Assembly (NCBI GenBank): GCA_030426005.1
Contig: JAUHZM010000100.1
Coordinates: 1 to 9,657 of the forward strand
DNA from: Gammaproteobacteria bacterium
Lineage (GTDB): Bacteria; Pseudomonadota; Gammaproteobacteria; Arenicellales; Arenicellaceae
Length of the DNA stretch: 9,657 bases
Direction: 5' to 3'
Shown: positions 1-6,403 of the stretch, piece by piece
Layout: each line of letters opens with the position of its first letter
Position numbering within the stretch: position 1 is the stretch's first letter
The notes under the pieces: generated by a model
What the model saw: the letters and a program-made list of their open reading frames with translations, nothing else
Told to the model about the DNA's origin: nothing
The model's database searches: none
Made by a program: the position numbers and the translations under genes

Positions 1-90
1 GGTTCGCAGATCTTCGGTAAATGCCTGCTCAAAAAACGTGCGCACCTCTTGCTGAAACTCGAGATCCGCCGCAGAAAACTGATTATCCAT
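1..90 (-). CDS. Acyl-CoA dehydrogenase, N-terminal fragment (cut by window edge)
   Basis: Only the first 30 codons are visible; the gene continues beyond base 1. They read MDNQFSAADLEFQQEVRTFF and then EQAFTEDLRT, which matches the usual opening of acyl-CoA dehydrogenases: a short FS..(D/E)..F..EVR.F helix followed by an acidic 'EDLR' segment. These FAD enzymes carry out the first oxidation of acyl-CoA thioesters in fatty-acid, branched-chain amino-acid or related catabolism. The ATG at 88-90 is preceded by GGAGAAGG (91-98 on the opposite strand), a good ribosome binding site, so the start is well placed. It lies 92 bases downstream of argB on the same strand and could be read from that operon or from its own promoter. 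The substrate cannot be told from this fragment, and the family call rests on the N-terminal pattern alone. Confidence 0.7.
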   Translation of the reverse strand, partial: MDNQFSAADLEFQQEVRTFFEQAFTEDLRT

Positions 91-134
91 CCTTCTCCAC
101 CGTGCTTATAGTTGTAGTATGGGAGCATGAATTC

Positions 135-161
135 TACACACCTACGATGACAAATTGTGTA
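135..161. promoter_or_regulatory. Inverted repeat TACACA-N15-TGTGTA in the argB/acyl-CoA dehydrogenase gap
   Basis: Two perfect 6-base arms (135-140 and 156-161) face each other across 15 bases, about 45-70 bases upstream of the acyl-CoA dehydrogenase start. The position suits an operator for a dimeric repressor of that gene. The arms are short and AT-rich, so chance is possible. No strong terminator for argB is visible in the same gap (91-182). Confidence 0.25.
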
Positions 162-182
162 AACGACCTGAATAAGGTGTAT

Positions 183-1013
183 TCAGCCGGTGATTAAACG
201 AGTCCCCGCGCGGTCTGAGCCGGTGGCTAACGCTAGAAATGCGCCTTCAGAGGCGGCGTTCCCAATCGCGATTGTGCCCACACCATGATCCAGCAAGGCG
301 AATGATTCACGTAACTTCGGAATCATGCCGTCCGTGATCACGCCTTGTTGAATCAAGCTTTCTGCGTCTGCGGCGGTCATTGATTTAATGCGGCTGTTGG
401 GGTCGTTGATATCCGCGAACACACCACCAACCCGCGTGCTCAGCAACAGCAAGTCGGCCTGCATAGCACGCGCGATGGCAGCGACCGTAGTATCAGCGTT
501 AATGTTAAAGACGCGGCCTTGTGGATTCATACCCAGCGATGCAATCACCGGCACAAAACCACCATCGAGCAAACATTCGATGGCGCGCACATTGACACCT
601 GTTACGTCACCTACTTCACCCAGATCAATAACGCCACGCGCACCAAAATCCATTGGCGGACGTTTTTCGGCCTGAATCAATTGCCCAGACGCCCCATGAC
701 AACCAAATGCGGACACACCGGCCGCTGCCAGGCTGGATACCAGATCGACATTTACCTCACCGCATAAAGCCTGCTTAACCACCAAGAGATCGGCCGCGCC
801 GGTAACTCTACGCCCTTCGACTTTGTTCGGTGTGAGACCATAAACCGTTTGCAAATGGTTCAATTGCGGACCACCACCATGCAGAATGACACATCGCCAG
901 CCCGCATGAATCAGGTCGCTTACATTTTGCGCAAGCGCCTGACGATCCTCATCGGTGGCCAACATATCACCGCCGACTTTGATGACGGCGGTTTTCACTT
1001 GTTTCGCTGACAT
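183..1013 (-). CDS. argB: Acetylglutamate kinase (ArgB), arginine-insensitive type; possibly N-succinylglutamate kinase
   Basis: This is an amino-acid-kinase-fold enzyme of 276 residues (E. coli ArgB has 258). It phosphorylates the gamma-carboxylate of N-acetyl-L-glutamate, the second step of arginine synthesis. Visible motifs are the phosphate-binding Lys12 in IKVGG, the GGGPQ loop at 46-50, Arg69 in GRRVT, NINAD at 170-174 (catalytic Asp174), and Lys233 in DGMIPK. The N-terminus starts only 11 residues before Lys12, so the extra N-terminal helix of arginine-inhibited kinases is missing, and the end (GTRLITG) lacks their C-terminal arginine signature. One oddity is that the loop usually reading LTDVPG or LSDVSG is STRVGG (192-197), so its conserved Asp is absent. 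The start has only a weak ribosome site and follows the argC stop by 13 bases, so coupled translation is likely. It is the last gene of the astA-astB-astE-argC-argB series. The family is certain; the physiological acyl group (acetyl or succinyl) is open. Confidence 0.93.
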   Translation of the reverse strand: MSAKQVKTAVIKVGGDMLATDEDRQALAQNVSDLIHAGWRCVILHGGGPQLNHLQTVYGLTPNKVEGRRVTGAADLLVVKQALCGEVNVDLVSSLAAAGVSAFGCHGASGQLIQAEKRPPMDFGARGVIDLGEVGDVTGVNVRAIECLLDGGFVPVIASLGMNPQGRVFNINADTTVAAIARAMQADLLLLSTRVGGVFADINDPNSRIKSMTAADAESLIQQGVITDGMIPKLRESFALLDHGVGTIAIGNAASEGAFLALATGSDRAGTRLITG

Positions 1014-1026
1014 AGTCCCGTCTCGC

Positions 1027-2106
1027 CTATGGCCACATACCAGGATTCTGTAATTCGTAGGCGTTGTGATGCCCAGTCATTAGATTGAAGTTCTGCATCG
1101 CCTGCCCGGCACCGCCCTTAATGAGATTGTCCAAAGCGGCAATGGCACACACGGTACGTTTACCAGAAACCTCGTCAGTTTTGATGTCCAGACCAATTTC
1201 GATACGCAATGTGTTTTTCACTGACACGACTTCAGGCGTCATGCCCTTGGGCAGGACCGAAATCAATGGAAAGTCTTTGAAATACGCTTCATATTGGGCA
1301 CGCAATTCGTCCTCATCCACACCGTCAGGTGCATCGAACTGGGCAATTGACATCATACCGCGTGAGAGAGGTGCAGAGACCGGCACGAAATCCAGTGACA
1401 CTTGTTTGCCCCCAGCGGCACGCAAAGTTTGCAGAATCTCAGGTGTGTGCTGATGGTTGAACACTTTATACGCTTTCAGGTTATTACTGCGAATCGTATG
1501 GTGATTGCCAACCTGCGGATGCACACCTGAGCCGCTGGAGCCTGTGAGCGCCACCAAACGCACGGTCTGCCCTGAAAGCTGCCCAGCAGCGGCAATTGGC
1601 AGCAGAGAAGCAGCGATACAGGTCGCGAAGCAGCCGGGGTTAGCCACATGTTTCGCGGTTTTAATTTGTTCTGCGTACAACTCCGGCATGCCATAGACAA
1701 ACGTCCCTAAGCGCTCCGGACATGGATGCTCAGGCGCATAAACACGGGTGTAATCATCGAGCTCTTGTAAACGAAAGTCGCCCGACAGATCGATGATCCG
1801 CACATCGGTGTCAAACAGTTCCATCGCCACCTTGGCGGTGATGATGTGCGGCATGGCCAAGAACACAATATCAGCGCCGTCTACGGCTTCGGTCGGTGGG
1901 ATATCCTCCAGCACCAGGTCACTTAAGCCATAAAAACTTCGGTGCACCTGGCCGATGTTTTGTCCAATGTGATCTTTGCTCGACACACGCAGAATTTCAA
2001 CGTCATCACGAGACAATAAGTTGCGGAGCAACTCGGCGGATAAAAAGCCGCTTCCGCCGATGATCGACACCTTGGTTTTGGTTTGCGTCTGGCTAGGTTG
2101 ATTCAT
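1027..2106 (-). CDS. argC: N-acetyl-gamma-glutamyl-phosphate reductase (ArgC)
   Basis: The 359-residue protein belongs to the semialdehyde-dehydrogenase family. It reduces N-acetylglutamyl phosphate to N-acetylglutamate semialdehyde with NADPH, and the reaction is reversible. The nucleotide-binding turn at 17-23 is GGSGFLS, where most ArgC proteins have GASGYTG, so the third glycine is replaced by Ser. Further motifs are DLSGDFRL (106-113), the catalytic Cys159 in ANPGCFAT, TGSSGSGVHP (188-197), His220 in HQHTPEI, and the C-terminal KGGAGQAMQNFNLM. The 'TGS(S/T)G(S/A)GV..P' and HQH patterns recall, from memory, the Bacteroidetes ArgC group, whose pathway uses succinylated intermediates; an alignment would be needed to confirm this. 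GAGG lies 9 bases before the ATG, inside the end of astE, whose stop is only 4 bases upstream. It forms a pair with argB within the ast cluster. Confidence 0.94.
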   Translation of the reverse strand: MNQPSQTQTKTKVSIIGGSGFLSAELLRNLLSRDDVEILRVSSKDHIGQNIGQVHRSFYGLSDLVLEDIPPTEAVDGADIVFLAMPHIITAKVAMELFDTDVRIIDLSGDFRLQELDDYTRVYAPEHPCPERLGTFVYGMPELYAEQIKTAKHVANPGCFATCIAASLLPIAAAGQLSGQTVRLVALTGSSGSGVHPQVGNHHTIRSNNLKAYKVFNHQHTPEILQTLRAAGGKQVSLDFVPVSAPLSRGMMSIAQFDAPDGVDEDELRAQYEAYFKDFPLISVLPKGMTPEVVSVKNTLRIEIGLDIKTDEVSGKRTVCAIAALDNLIKGGAGQAMQNFNLMTGHHNAYELQNPGMWP

Positions 2107-2110
2107 GAGT

Positions 2111-3127
2111 TTACGCCTCGTTTAATTCGGTTAAATCGGTCACCGGTGCCACAACAAGCATGGCACGTTGACCGGGTGGTACGTTGGTGATGGGAAAAAC
2201 AAATCGCTCACCATCACGTTGAGTTCGGTATTCGTATCCGTCATCCGAGGCCAATAAGGCTCCGGCTGCATACTCGGTGAAGTTCTTGGCATCGTCTGGA
2301 ATATGCAGTTTGAAGTTTTCGCTGCGTTTGATGACTTCTTCGACCACGGCAAAGATCTTGATTTCCTGGCGTTCAGCCGCGAACTGTTCAACGCCACTAA
2401 TCACACCGCGCAGGGACTCGGTCATCGGTGCAAAGCGGCGCATATCGTTGTCGCCAAACTTACGAACTTTGCCTAATTCAATGGTGAAGGCATCGGCACC
2501 AAAGGCACGACTGCTAAAGTAGGAATACGTGCCAGACGGTTGATTCGAGAGCAGTACCGCTTCGATACCAGCCTGCTCCAAAAAACCAAGCTGTGGTTCC
2601 GACCATGGCTGTCCGTGCAAATACGGGTACACCGCGAATTTCTCAATATACGAACCGCGAATAGCCGTGTGCAAATCATAATGGAGTCGAGGTTCGTCGC
2701 CACCAAGAAAGAATTCGCTGGTCAACGCTTCCAACTGAGCCGCTCTGCGCGCCTCTTTTGCCTGCGACTGTGCATGTTTGCCAGAGAACAAACGATTCAA
2801 ATTCTCTTCCACGAATCGCCGCTCTGCGATGGCTGCAGGTGGATTGCCGATCACTAACAATAACTCATTCTTGACTTGCAACTGACCAGAGAAAATCTCT
2901 GACACCAGCTGATCAACCATCTCCATCGGCGCGGTCTCGTTGCCATGGATACCGCAGGAAATTAGCACTCGACGCGCACCAGCTTGTGGCGGACGAATAC
3001 GCAGCACGCCGACATCGAGTAAGGCCAACTGCGTGCCGTCAGCCAGCGTCTCAGTCAATGAGGCCGGCCTTTCTGGCTCCGCCAGTGTTCTGGCTAAAAA
3101 GCGTTGCGAACTAACGCTGGAAGTCAT
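2111..3127 (-). CDS. astE: Succinylglutamate desuccinylase (AstE)
   Basis: This is a zinc-dependent enzyme of the AstE/aspartoacylase family and the last step of the arginine succinyltransferase pathway: N-succinylglutamate + water gives glutamate + succinate. At 338 residues it is slightly longer than E. coli AstE (322). The zinc ligands are visible as His61 and Glu64 in GIHGNE and His153 in DLHTAIRG; the probable catalytic Glu217 sits in FTIELGK. A beta-rich C-terminal domain follows from about residue 255. The ATG lies 17 bases inside the end of astB, preceded by GGGAG (3134-3138) at 6 bases, so the start is firm and translation is probably coupled to astB. The enzyme would also hydrolyse succinylglutamate made by the neighbouring ArgC/ArgB if these work on succinylated substrates. 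Confidence 0.95.
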   Translation of the reverse strand: MTSSVSSQRFLARTLAEPERPASLTETLADGTQLALLDVGVLRIRPPQAGARRVLISCGIHGNETAPMEMVDQLVSEIFSGQLQVKNELLLVIGNPPAAIAERRFVEENLNRLFSGKHAQSQAKEARRAAQLEALTSEFFLGGDEPRLHYDLHTAIRGSYIEKFAVYPYLHGQPWSEPQLGFLEQAGIEAVLLSNQPSGTYSYFSSRAFGADAFTIELGKVRKFGDNDMRRFAPMTESLRGVISGVEQFAAERQEIKIFAVVEEVIKRSENFKLHIPDDAKNFTEYAAGALLASDDGYEYRTQRDGERFVFPITNVPPGQRAMLVVAPVTDLTELNEA

Positions 3128-4451
3128 AAAAGGCTCCCAAATCGAAAATTTGTGTCAGCTCATCCAAGGCGCTAAAACTTTCTTGTGCCAGCGATGGGTC
3201 TCGCAGATCGTCGGGACGTAGCTCGTCTCGATAGTGGCGATTAACCCAATCACTCAAGGTGTCGAACAAGGCGTCGTTCAGTAAGAAACGCGGATTCACT
3301 GCGGCCAGCTCGGTTTCATTTAACGCCACGCGCAATCGCAAGCAAGCAGGGCCGCCACCGTTCTGCATACTCTGACGCACATCCACAAAGATCAGCTTCT
3401 GAATCGGTGTGTGCGATTCCTGTAAAGTCTGTAAATACGCATACACAGCGTCGTTTTCGCGACTCTCCTGCGGCAGAATGAGCACCATCCCTTGTTGGCC
3501 GGGCAGCTTAACGAGTTGAGAATTAAATAGATACGACTTTACCGCAGCTTCCAGCGACACAGCGTCGGTTGGCACTTCGACAAAGTGTAATGGCGATTCA
3601 CCGAACTGACGTTGCAGCGACTCCTGCATCGCCTGTTTATCCACAAAGGCCTCCTCATGCATAAAGAAGGTATCCAGATTGGACACACTGACCACGTCAT
3701 TGTGAAACGCACCAGCGTCGATGATTTTCGGGTTTTGCTGGGCGAACACCACGCGCTCAGAATTCAGCTGATGAAGTTGACTGATCGCGCGTGAGGCTTC
3801 AAACGTCTGACGACTCGGAAAGCGCGCGGGCGCCAATGTATTGTCACGAAAAGCGTACCGACCGTAGACAAACAGCTGCACACCCGGAGCTGCATAGTCG
3901 GTGGTAAATCGATTGTGATTGGCGGCACCTTCATCACCAAAGTGGCTACCGGCTGGCAGTGCAGGATGGTGGACAAAGTGCTGCTCATTGTCGAAGATCG
4001 CTTGCAATAACTTACCAGTGCACTCGTGCTCGATCGAGCGGTGAAACATACTGCTCAGATTCGCTGGTGTGAAATGCACGCGCTGGTCGGCAGAATCGGC
4101 GCTTGGCGACACGGTACAGGCATTTGCCGTCCACATACTCGACGCGGAATAACAACTGGCTAGAAGTTCCGGTGCCAGATTCGACGCCTGCTCAATAATT
4201 TTTGCATCTGTCCCAGTAAAGCCCAGTCGACGCAAGGTTGGTAAATGCGGACGCTGTTGCGGCAACAATACGCCCTGCTGCAAGCCTAGGCTGCGCAGTT
4301 GCTGCATTTTTTGCAGTCCCTGTAGTGCGGCCTGTTTCGGGTATGCGACCTTCAAGGCATTGTTCTTGGAGGCCACATTGCCGTGCGACAAACCACCGTA
4401 ATTATGGGTCGGGCCAATTAGGCCATCAAAGTTAACTTCGTAGCTTTTCAT
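3111..4451 (-). CDS. astB: N-succinylarginine dihydrolase (AstB)
   Basis: The second enzyme of the AST pathway removes two ammonia and one CO2 from N2-succinylarginine to give N2-succinylornithine. It belongs to the amidinotransferase (pentein) fold. The length, 446 residues, is that of the family (E. coli 447). The opening YEVNFDGLIGPTHNYGGLS and the whole catalytic triad are present: Glu174 in GDEGAANHN, His250 in AFHNDV and Cys370 in NGGGPACLR. It begins 32 bases after the astA stop, with a weak GAGA ribosome site, and overlaps astE by 17 bases. No truncation or frameshift is seen. The full active site argues that the pathway is working rather than decaying. Confidence 0.97.
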   Translation of the reverse strand: MKSYEVNFDGLIGPTHNYGGLSHGNVASKNNALKVAYPKQAALQGLQKMQQLRSLGLQQGVLLPQQRPHLPTLRRLGFTGTDAKIIEQASNLAPELLASCYSASSMWTANACTVSPSADSADQRVHFTPANLSSMFHRSIEHECTGKLLQAIFDNEQHFVHHPALPAGSHFGDEGAANHNRFTTDYAAPGVQLFVYGRYAFRDNTLAPARFPSRQTFEASRAISQLHQLNSERVVFAQQNPKIIDAGAFHNDVVSVSNLDTFFMHEEAFVDKQAMQESLQRQFGESPLHFVEVPTDAVSLEAAVKSYLFNSQLVKLPGQQGMVLILPQESRENDAVYAYLQTLQESHTPIQKLIFVDVRQSMQNGGGPACLRLRVALNETELAAVNPRFLLNDALFDTLSDWVNRHYRDELRPDDLRDPSLAQESFSALDELTQIFDLGAFYDFQR

Positions 4452-4483
4452 GATATCTCGTCTTGGTCGAAGCGCACGTCGCC

Positions 4484-5515
4484 TCAGGATGTTGGTTCTG
4501 GGTTGTTCAGCAAGTATCGAACTGAATCGCCCAATTCCAGCCCCATGGCTTTAATTGTGGTTCTAGGCAAACGCACACCGCCCTTCTCTACTGAAATACG
4601 GGTCGCACATGCTCTGAATGAGTGGATGTCGCTGGTCGCAATCAAGGCCTGATCATCGCCCTCGAACTCGGATATACCAATCAGTTCCGCCAAGTGACTA
4701 TTGCGGACCGACCGAATATCGTCAATCTTGGTGTCGACGCTAGGTGCTGCATCAAAAATATCCACATGACCATTCCAGCGGAAACCTTCTTTTTCGAGCA
4801 TCCGCATTGCAGGCTTACCAACGTCGTTAGGACGCCCGATCACCGCTTGCGCTGACTCTGGCAACATGTTCACGTAAATCGGCTGCTTAGGCATCAAGTC
4901 AGCAATAAACTGATTGCCGTGCACTGCGCCATACAAATCCGCGTCGGCAAAACTCATCTCAAAGAAGTGACTGCCGACAGCATCCCAGAACGGTGAATTG
5001 CCGTGCTCATCAAAATAGCCTCGCAAATCCGCCATAACGCTCTCCGGAAACCGCTCGCGAAACTGCGCCATAAACAGGTAACGCGTTTTCGCCAGTAAGC
5101 GTCCATTGCCATTTTTGCGATACCCCTGATCAAGATACAAGGTGGCGACTTCAGAGAAACCCTCAAAGTGGTTCGACAGGTTCAGCATCTCAAAGGTCAC
5201 TTTTTTGTCCAGCTCCTTACAGGAATGTGTCACCTTATTGAGCTTGTATGAGTAGAACTCGTCTTTACTGCCTAAACAGGCAATCATCGCTGCCGTGCCC
5301 ACGATCACGTCTTTCTCGGTGTCGTGCATCACCAGGAAATAAGTTTCATCGTTTGGTTGCGTGATATTTTTTGCGATGCTGGCAGCTGAATTTGCCAGTT
5401 TTTTACGTAATACAGCGCGCTCAGGTGGCAAGGTTGTCATGCCAGGAAAGGCCTGTTCGGCCAGTGCCATTACGCCATCTAGATCAGATTCTTTTGCCGT
5501 GCGAACTATTATCAT
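4484..5515 (-). CDS. astA: Arginine N-succinyltransferase (AstA)
   Basis: The committed step of ammonia-yielding arginine catabolism: it transfers succinyl from succinyl-CoA to the alpha-amino group of L-arginine. From the chosen start the protein has 343 residues (E. coli 344) and begins MIIVRTAKESDLDGVMALAE, as AstA proteins usually do. Family blocks include a GNAT-like N-terminal half with LYLDQGYRKNGNGRLLA, then GNSPFWDAVGSHFFEM, FIADLMPKQPIYV, AQAVIG and GHVDIFDAAP. The start at 5515 is preferred over the longer ATG at 5539 because GGAGGT lies 6 bases before it, whereas the longer form adds MNSIGGYL, which is encoded partly by that ribosome site. A single subunit is encoded, not the AruF/AruG pair of pseudomonads. 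It is the first gene of the ast-arg series, and the promoter should lie in the 177 bases upstream. Confidence 0.95.
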   Translation of the reverse strand: MIIVRTAKESDLDGVMALAEQAFPGMTTLPPERAVLRKKLANSAASIAKNITQPNDETYFLVMHDTEKDVIVGTAAMIACLGSKDEFYSYKLNKVTHSCKELDKKVTFEMLNLSNHFEGFSEVATLYLDQGYRKNGNGRLLAKTRYLFMAQFRERFPESVMADLRGYFDEHGNSPFWDAVGSHFFEMSFADADLYGAVHGNQFIADLMPKQPIYVNMLPESAQAVIGRPNDVGKPAMRMLEKEGFRWNGHVDIFDAAPSVDTKIDDIRSVRNSHLAELIGISEFEGDDQALIATSDIHSFRACATRISVEKGGVRLPRTTIKAMGLELGDSVRYLLNNPEPTS

Positions 5516-5521
5516 CAGATA

Positions 5522-5527
5522 ACCTCC
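5522..5527 (-). promoter_or_regulatory. Ribosome binding site fixing the astA start
   Basis: GGAGGT on the minus strand, 6 bases before the ATG at 5513-5515. It is the strongest Shine-Dalgarno sequence in the window and lies inside the coding part of the longer reading frame that starts at 5539, which is why the shorter start is preferred. Confidence 0.8.
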
Positions 5528-5677
5528 AATGCTGTTCATTCTGGCATGTTGGCCCCGAAATTAGGCGTTGAAAGCGAATCCAAGAGAGTAAGATTCTGCG
5601 GTTCTCAACCCTTAAGGCCGTACAATATTCAGCGCTTAACCGAGTGCTGGACGACAGCTCAGAAATGCGGCACAAGC

Positions 5678-5692
5678 GTTCTAAAACAGAAC
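5678..5692. terminator. Weak hairpin after the response-regulator gene
   Basis: GTTCT-AAAAC-AGAAC: 5-base perfect arms with a 5-base loop, directly abutting the TAA stop of the LytTR regulator (5693-5695). The stem is AT-rich, and no U-tract follows in the minus direction, so termination would be weak. It may instead just be a stem protecting the 3' end, or chance. Confidence 0.3.
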
Positions 5693-6403
5693 TTAAAAAC
5701 TTAAGCGACGTTTCAAATCAACCGCGTTTCGCCGCGAAACGGCGACGACCATGCCATCGCTCATCGTGAGTTCATAACCGTCGCCGATCCCCTCATGGAT
5801 TGTGGCGATTTCATTCAAGTTAACAATGTACTGACGATTTACCCGAAAAAAATAGCGTTGCGGCAGGCGCTCTTCAATAGAGTTAAGTGCCTTTTTTACA
5901 AAGGGTTTTTGATCGGCAAAGAATACTCGCGCATAATTTTTGCAGCTTTCAAAGTAACGAATATCAGCCAGCGACACCAAGTGGCAATCGTCTCCATCTT
6001 TGATAAACATTTTGCTGGTCATCTCGAGCGGTTCTGTCGGCGAGTCATCCTCACGTGCGTCCAAATTCAGTTTATCAATCGCTTCAGCTAAACGTTCCTC
6101 AGACACCGGCTTGAGCAGATAATCTACGGGGTTAAAGTCAAACGAGCGGTATGCGTACTCGGAGTATGCGGTGGTAAAAATGACTTTTGGCGCGTAAGGA
6201 ATTTTCTCAAGCAAATCGAATCCACTCTCACCGGGCATATGAATATCGAGAAACAATACGTCCGGATGGTGCTCTTCAATTAGTGCCAGCGCTGTGGTTG
6301 GATGATCCGCCGCACCAACCACCGTTAAAGTAGGATGGTTTGCCAGCATTTTGAGTAATCCCTCGCGGGCTAAACGGGAGTCTTCAACGACCAGTGCCTT
6401 CAT
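5693..6403 (-). CDS. LytTR-family response regulator (AlgR/LytR type)
   Basis: A DNA-binding response regulator of 236 residues. The N-terminal receiver domain (about 1-118) shows the acidic pair Glu7/Asp8 in VVEDS, the phospho-acceptor Asp53 in LFLDIHMPG, Thr77/Thr78 in IFTTAYSEYA, and Lys98 in YLLKPVS. After a short linker comes a LytTR domain (about 130-232) with FIKDGDDCHLV, IRYFESCKNYARVF, FRVNRQYIVNL and a C-terminal VAVSRRNAVDLKRRL. The ATG overlaps the stop of the histidine kinase in an ATGA (4 bases shared) and is preceded by GGAG at 8 bases, so the two are a cognate pair made in fixed ratio. Targets are unknown. Candidate binding repeats lie upstream of its own operon, and the next genes downstream are the ast-arg cluster, so control of arginine use is possible but unproved. 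Confidence 0.93.
   Translation of the reverse strand: MKALVVEDSRLAREGLLKMLANHPTLTVVGAADHPTTALALIEEHHPDVLFLDIHMPGESGFDLLEKIPYAPKVIFTTAYSEYAYRSFDFNPVDYLLKPVSEERLAEAIDKLNLDAREDDSPTEPLEMTSKMFIKDGDDCHLVSLADIRYFESCKNYARVFFADQKPFVKKALNSIEERLPQRYFFRVNRQYIVNLNEIATIHEGIGDGYELTMSDGMVVAVSRRNAVDLKRRLSF

Larger units (their letters stand above)
5516..5692 (-). other. Leader/promoter region of the ast-arg cluster
   Basis: These 177 bases separate the response-regulator stop from astA and should hold the ast promoter. I find no convincing sigma-70 pair and no sigma-54 GG-N10-GC element in the astA direction. Two fragments resemble arginine-repressor half sites, TGAAT (within the stretch near 5627-5633) and TGTCGT (near 5653-5658), but neither has its partner half, so no operator is called. 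Confidence 0.4.

Noticed and set aside
388..767. Plus-strand open frames opposite argB
   Set aside because: They are antisense shadows of a clearly conserved kinase gene, with no ribosome site and no recognisable protein pattern.
5516..5539. Longer AstA start adding MNSIGGYL
   Set aside because: The added codons cover the GGAGGT ribosome site for the ATG at 5515, and the family begins at the shorter start.
5536..5547. Three-codon open frame (Met-Pro-Glu-stop) whose TGA overlaps the ATG at 5539 upstream of astA
   Set aside because: No ribosome site precedes it and it has no arginine codons, so an arginine-sensing leader peptide is not supported; the overlap is probably chance.
5620..5660. 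Possible ArgR operator (TGAAT and TGTCGT half sites) upstream of astA
   Set aside because: Neither half site has a matching partner at the required spacing, so arginine control cannot be claimed from sequence.
5665..5685. GGCAC-N5-TT sequence resembling a sigma-54 promoter
   Set aside because: It reads on the plus strand, away from astA, and the -12 half lacks the GC.
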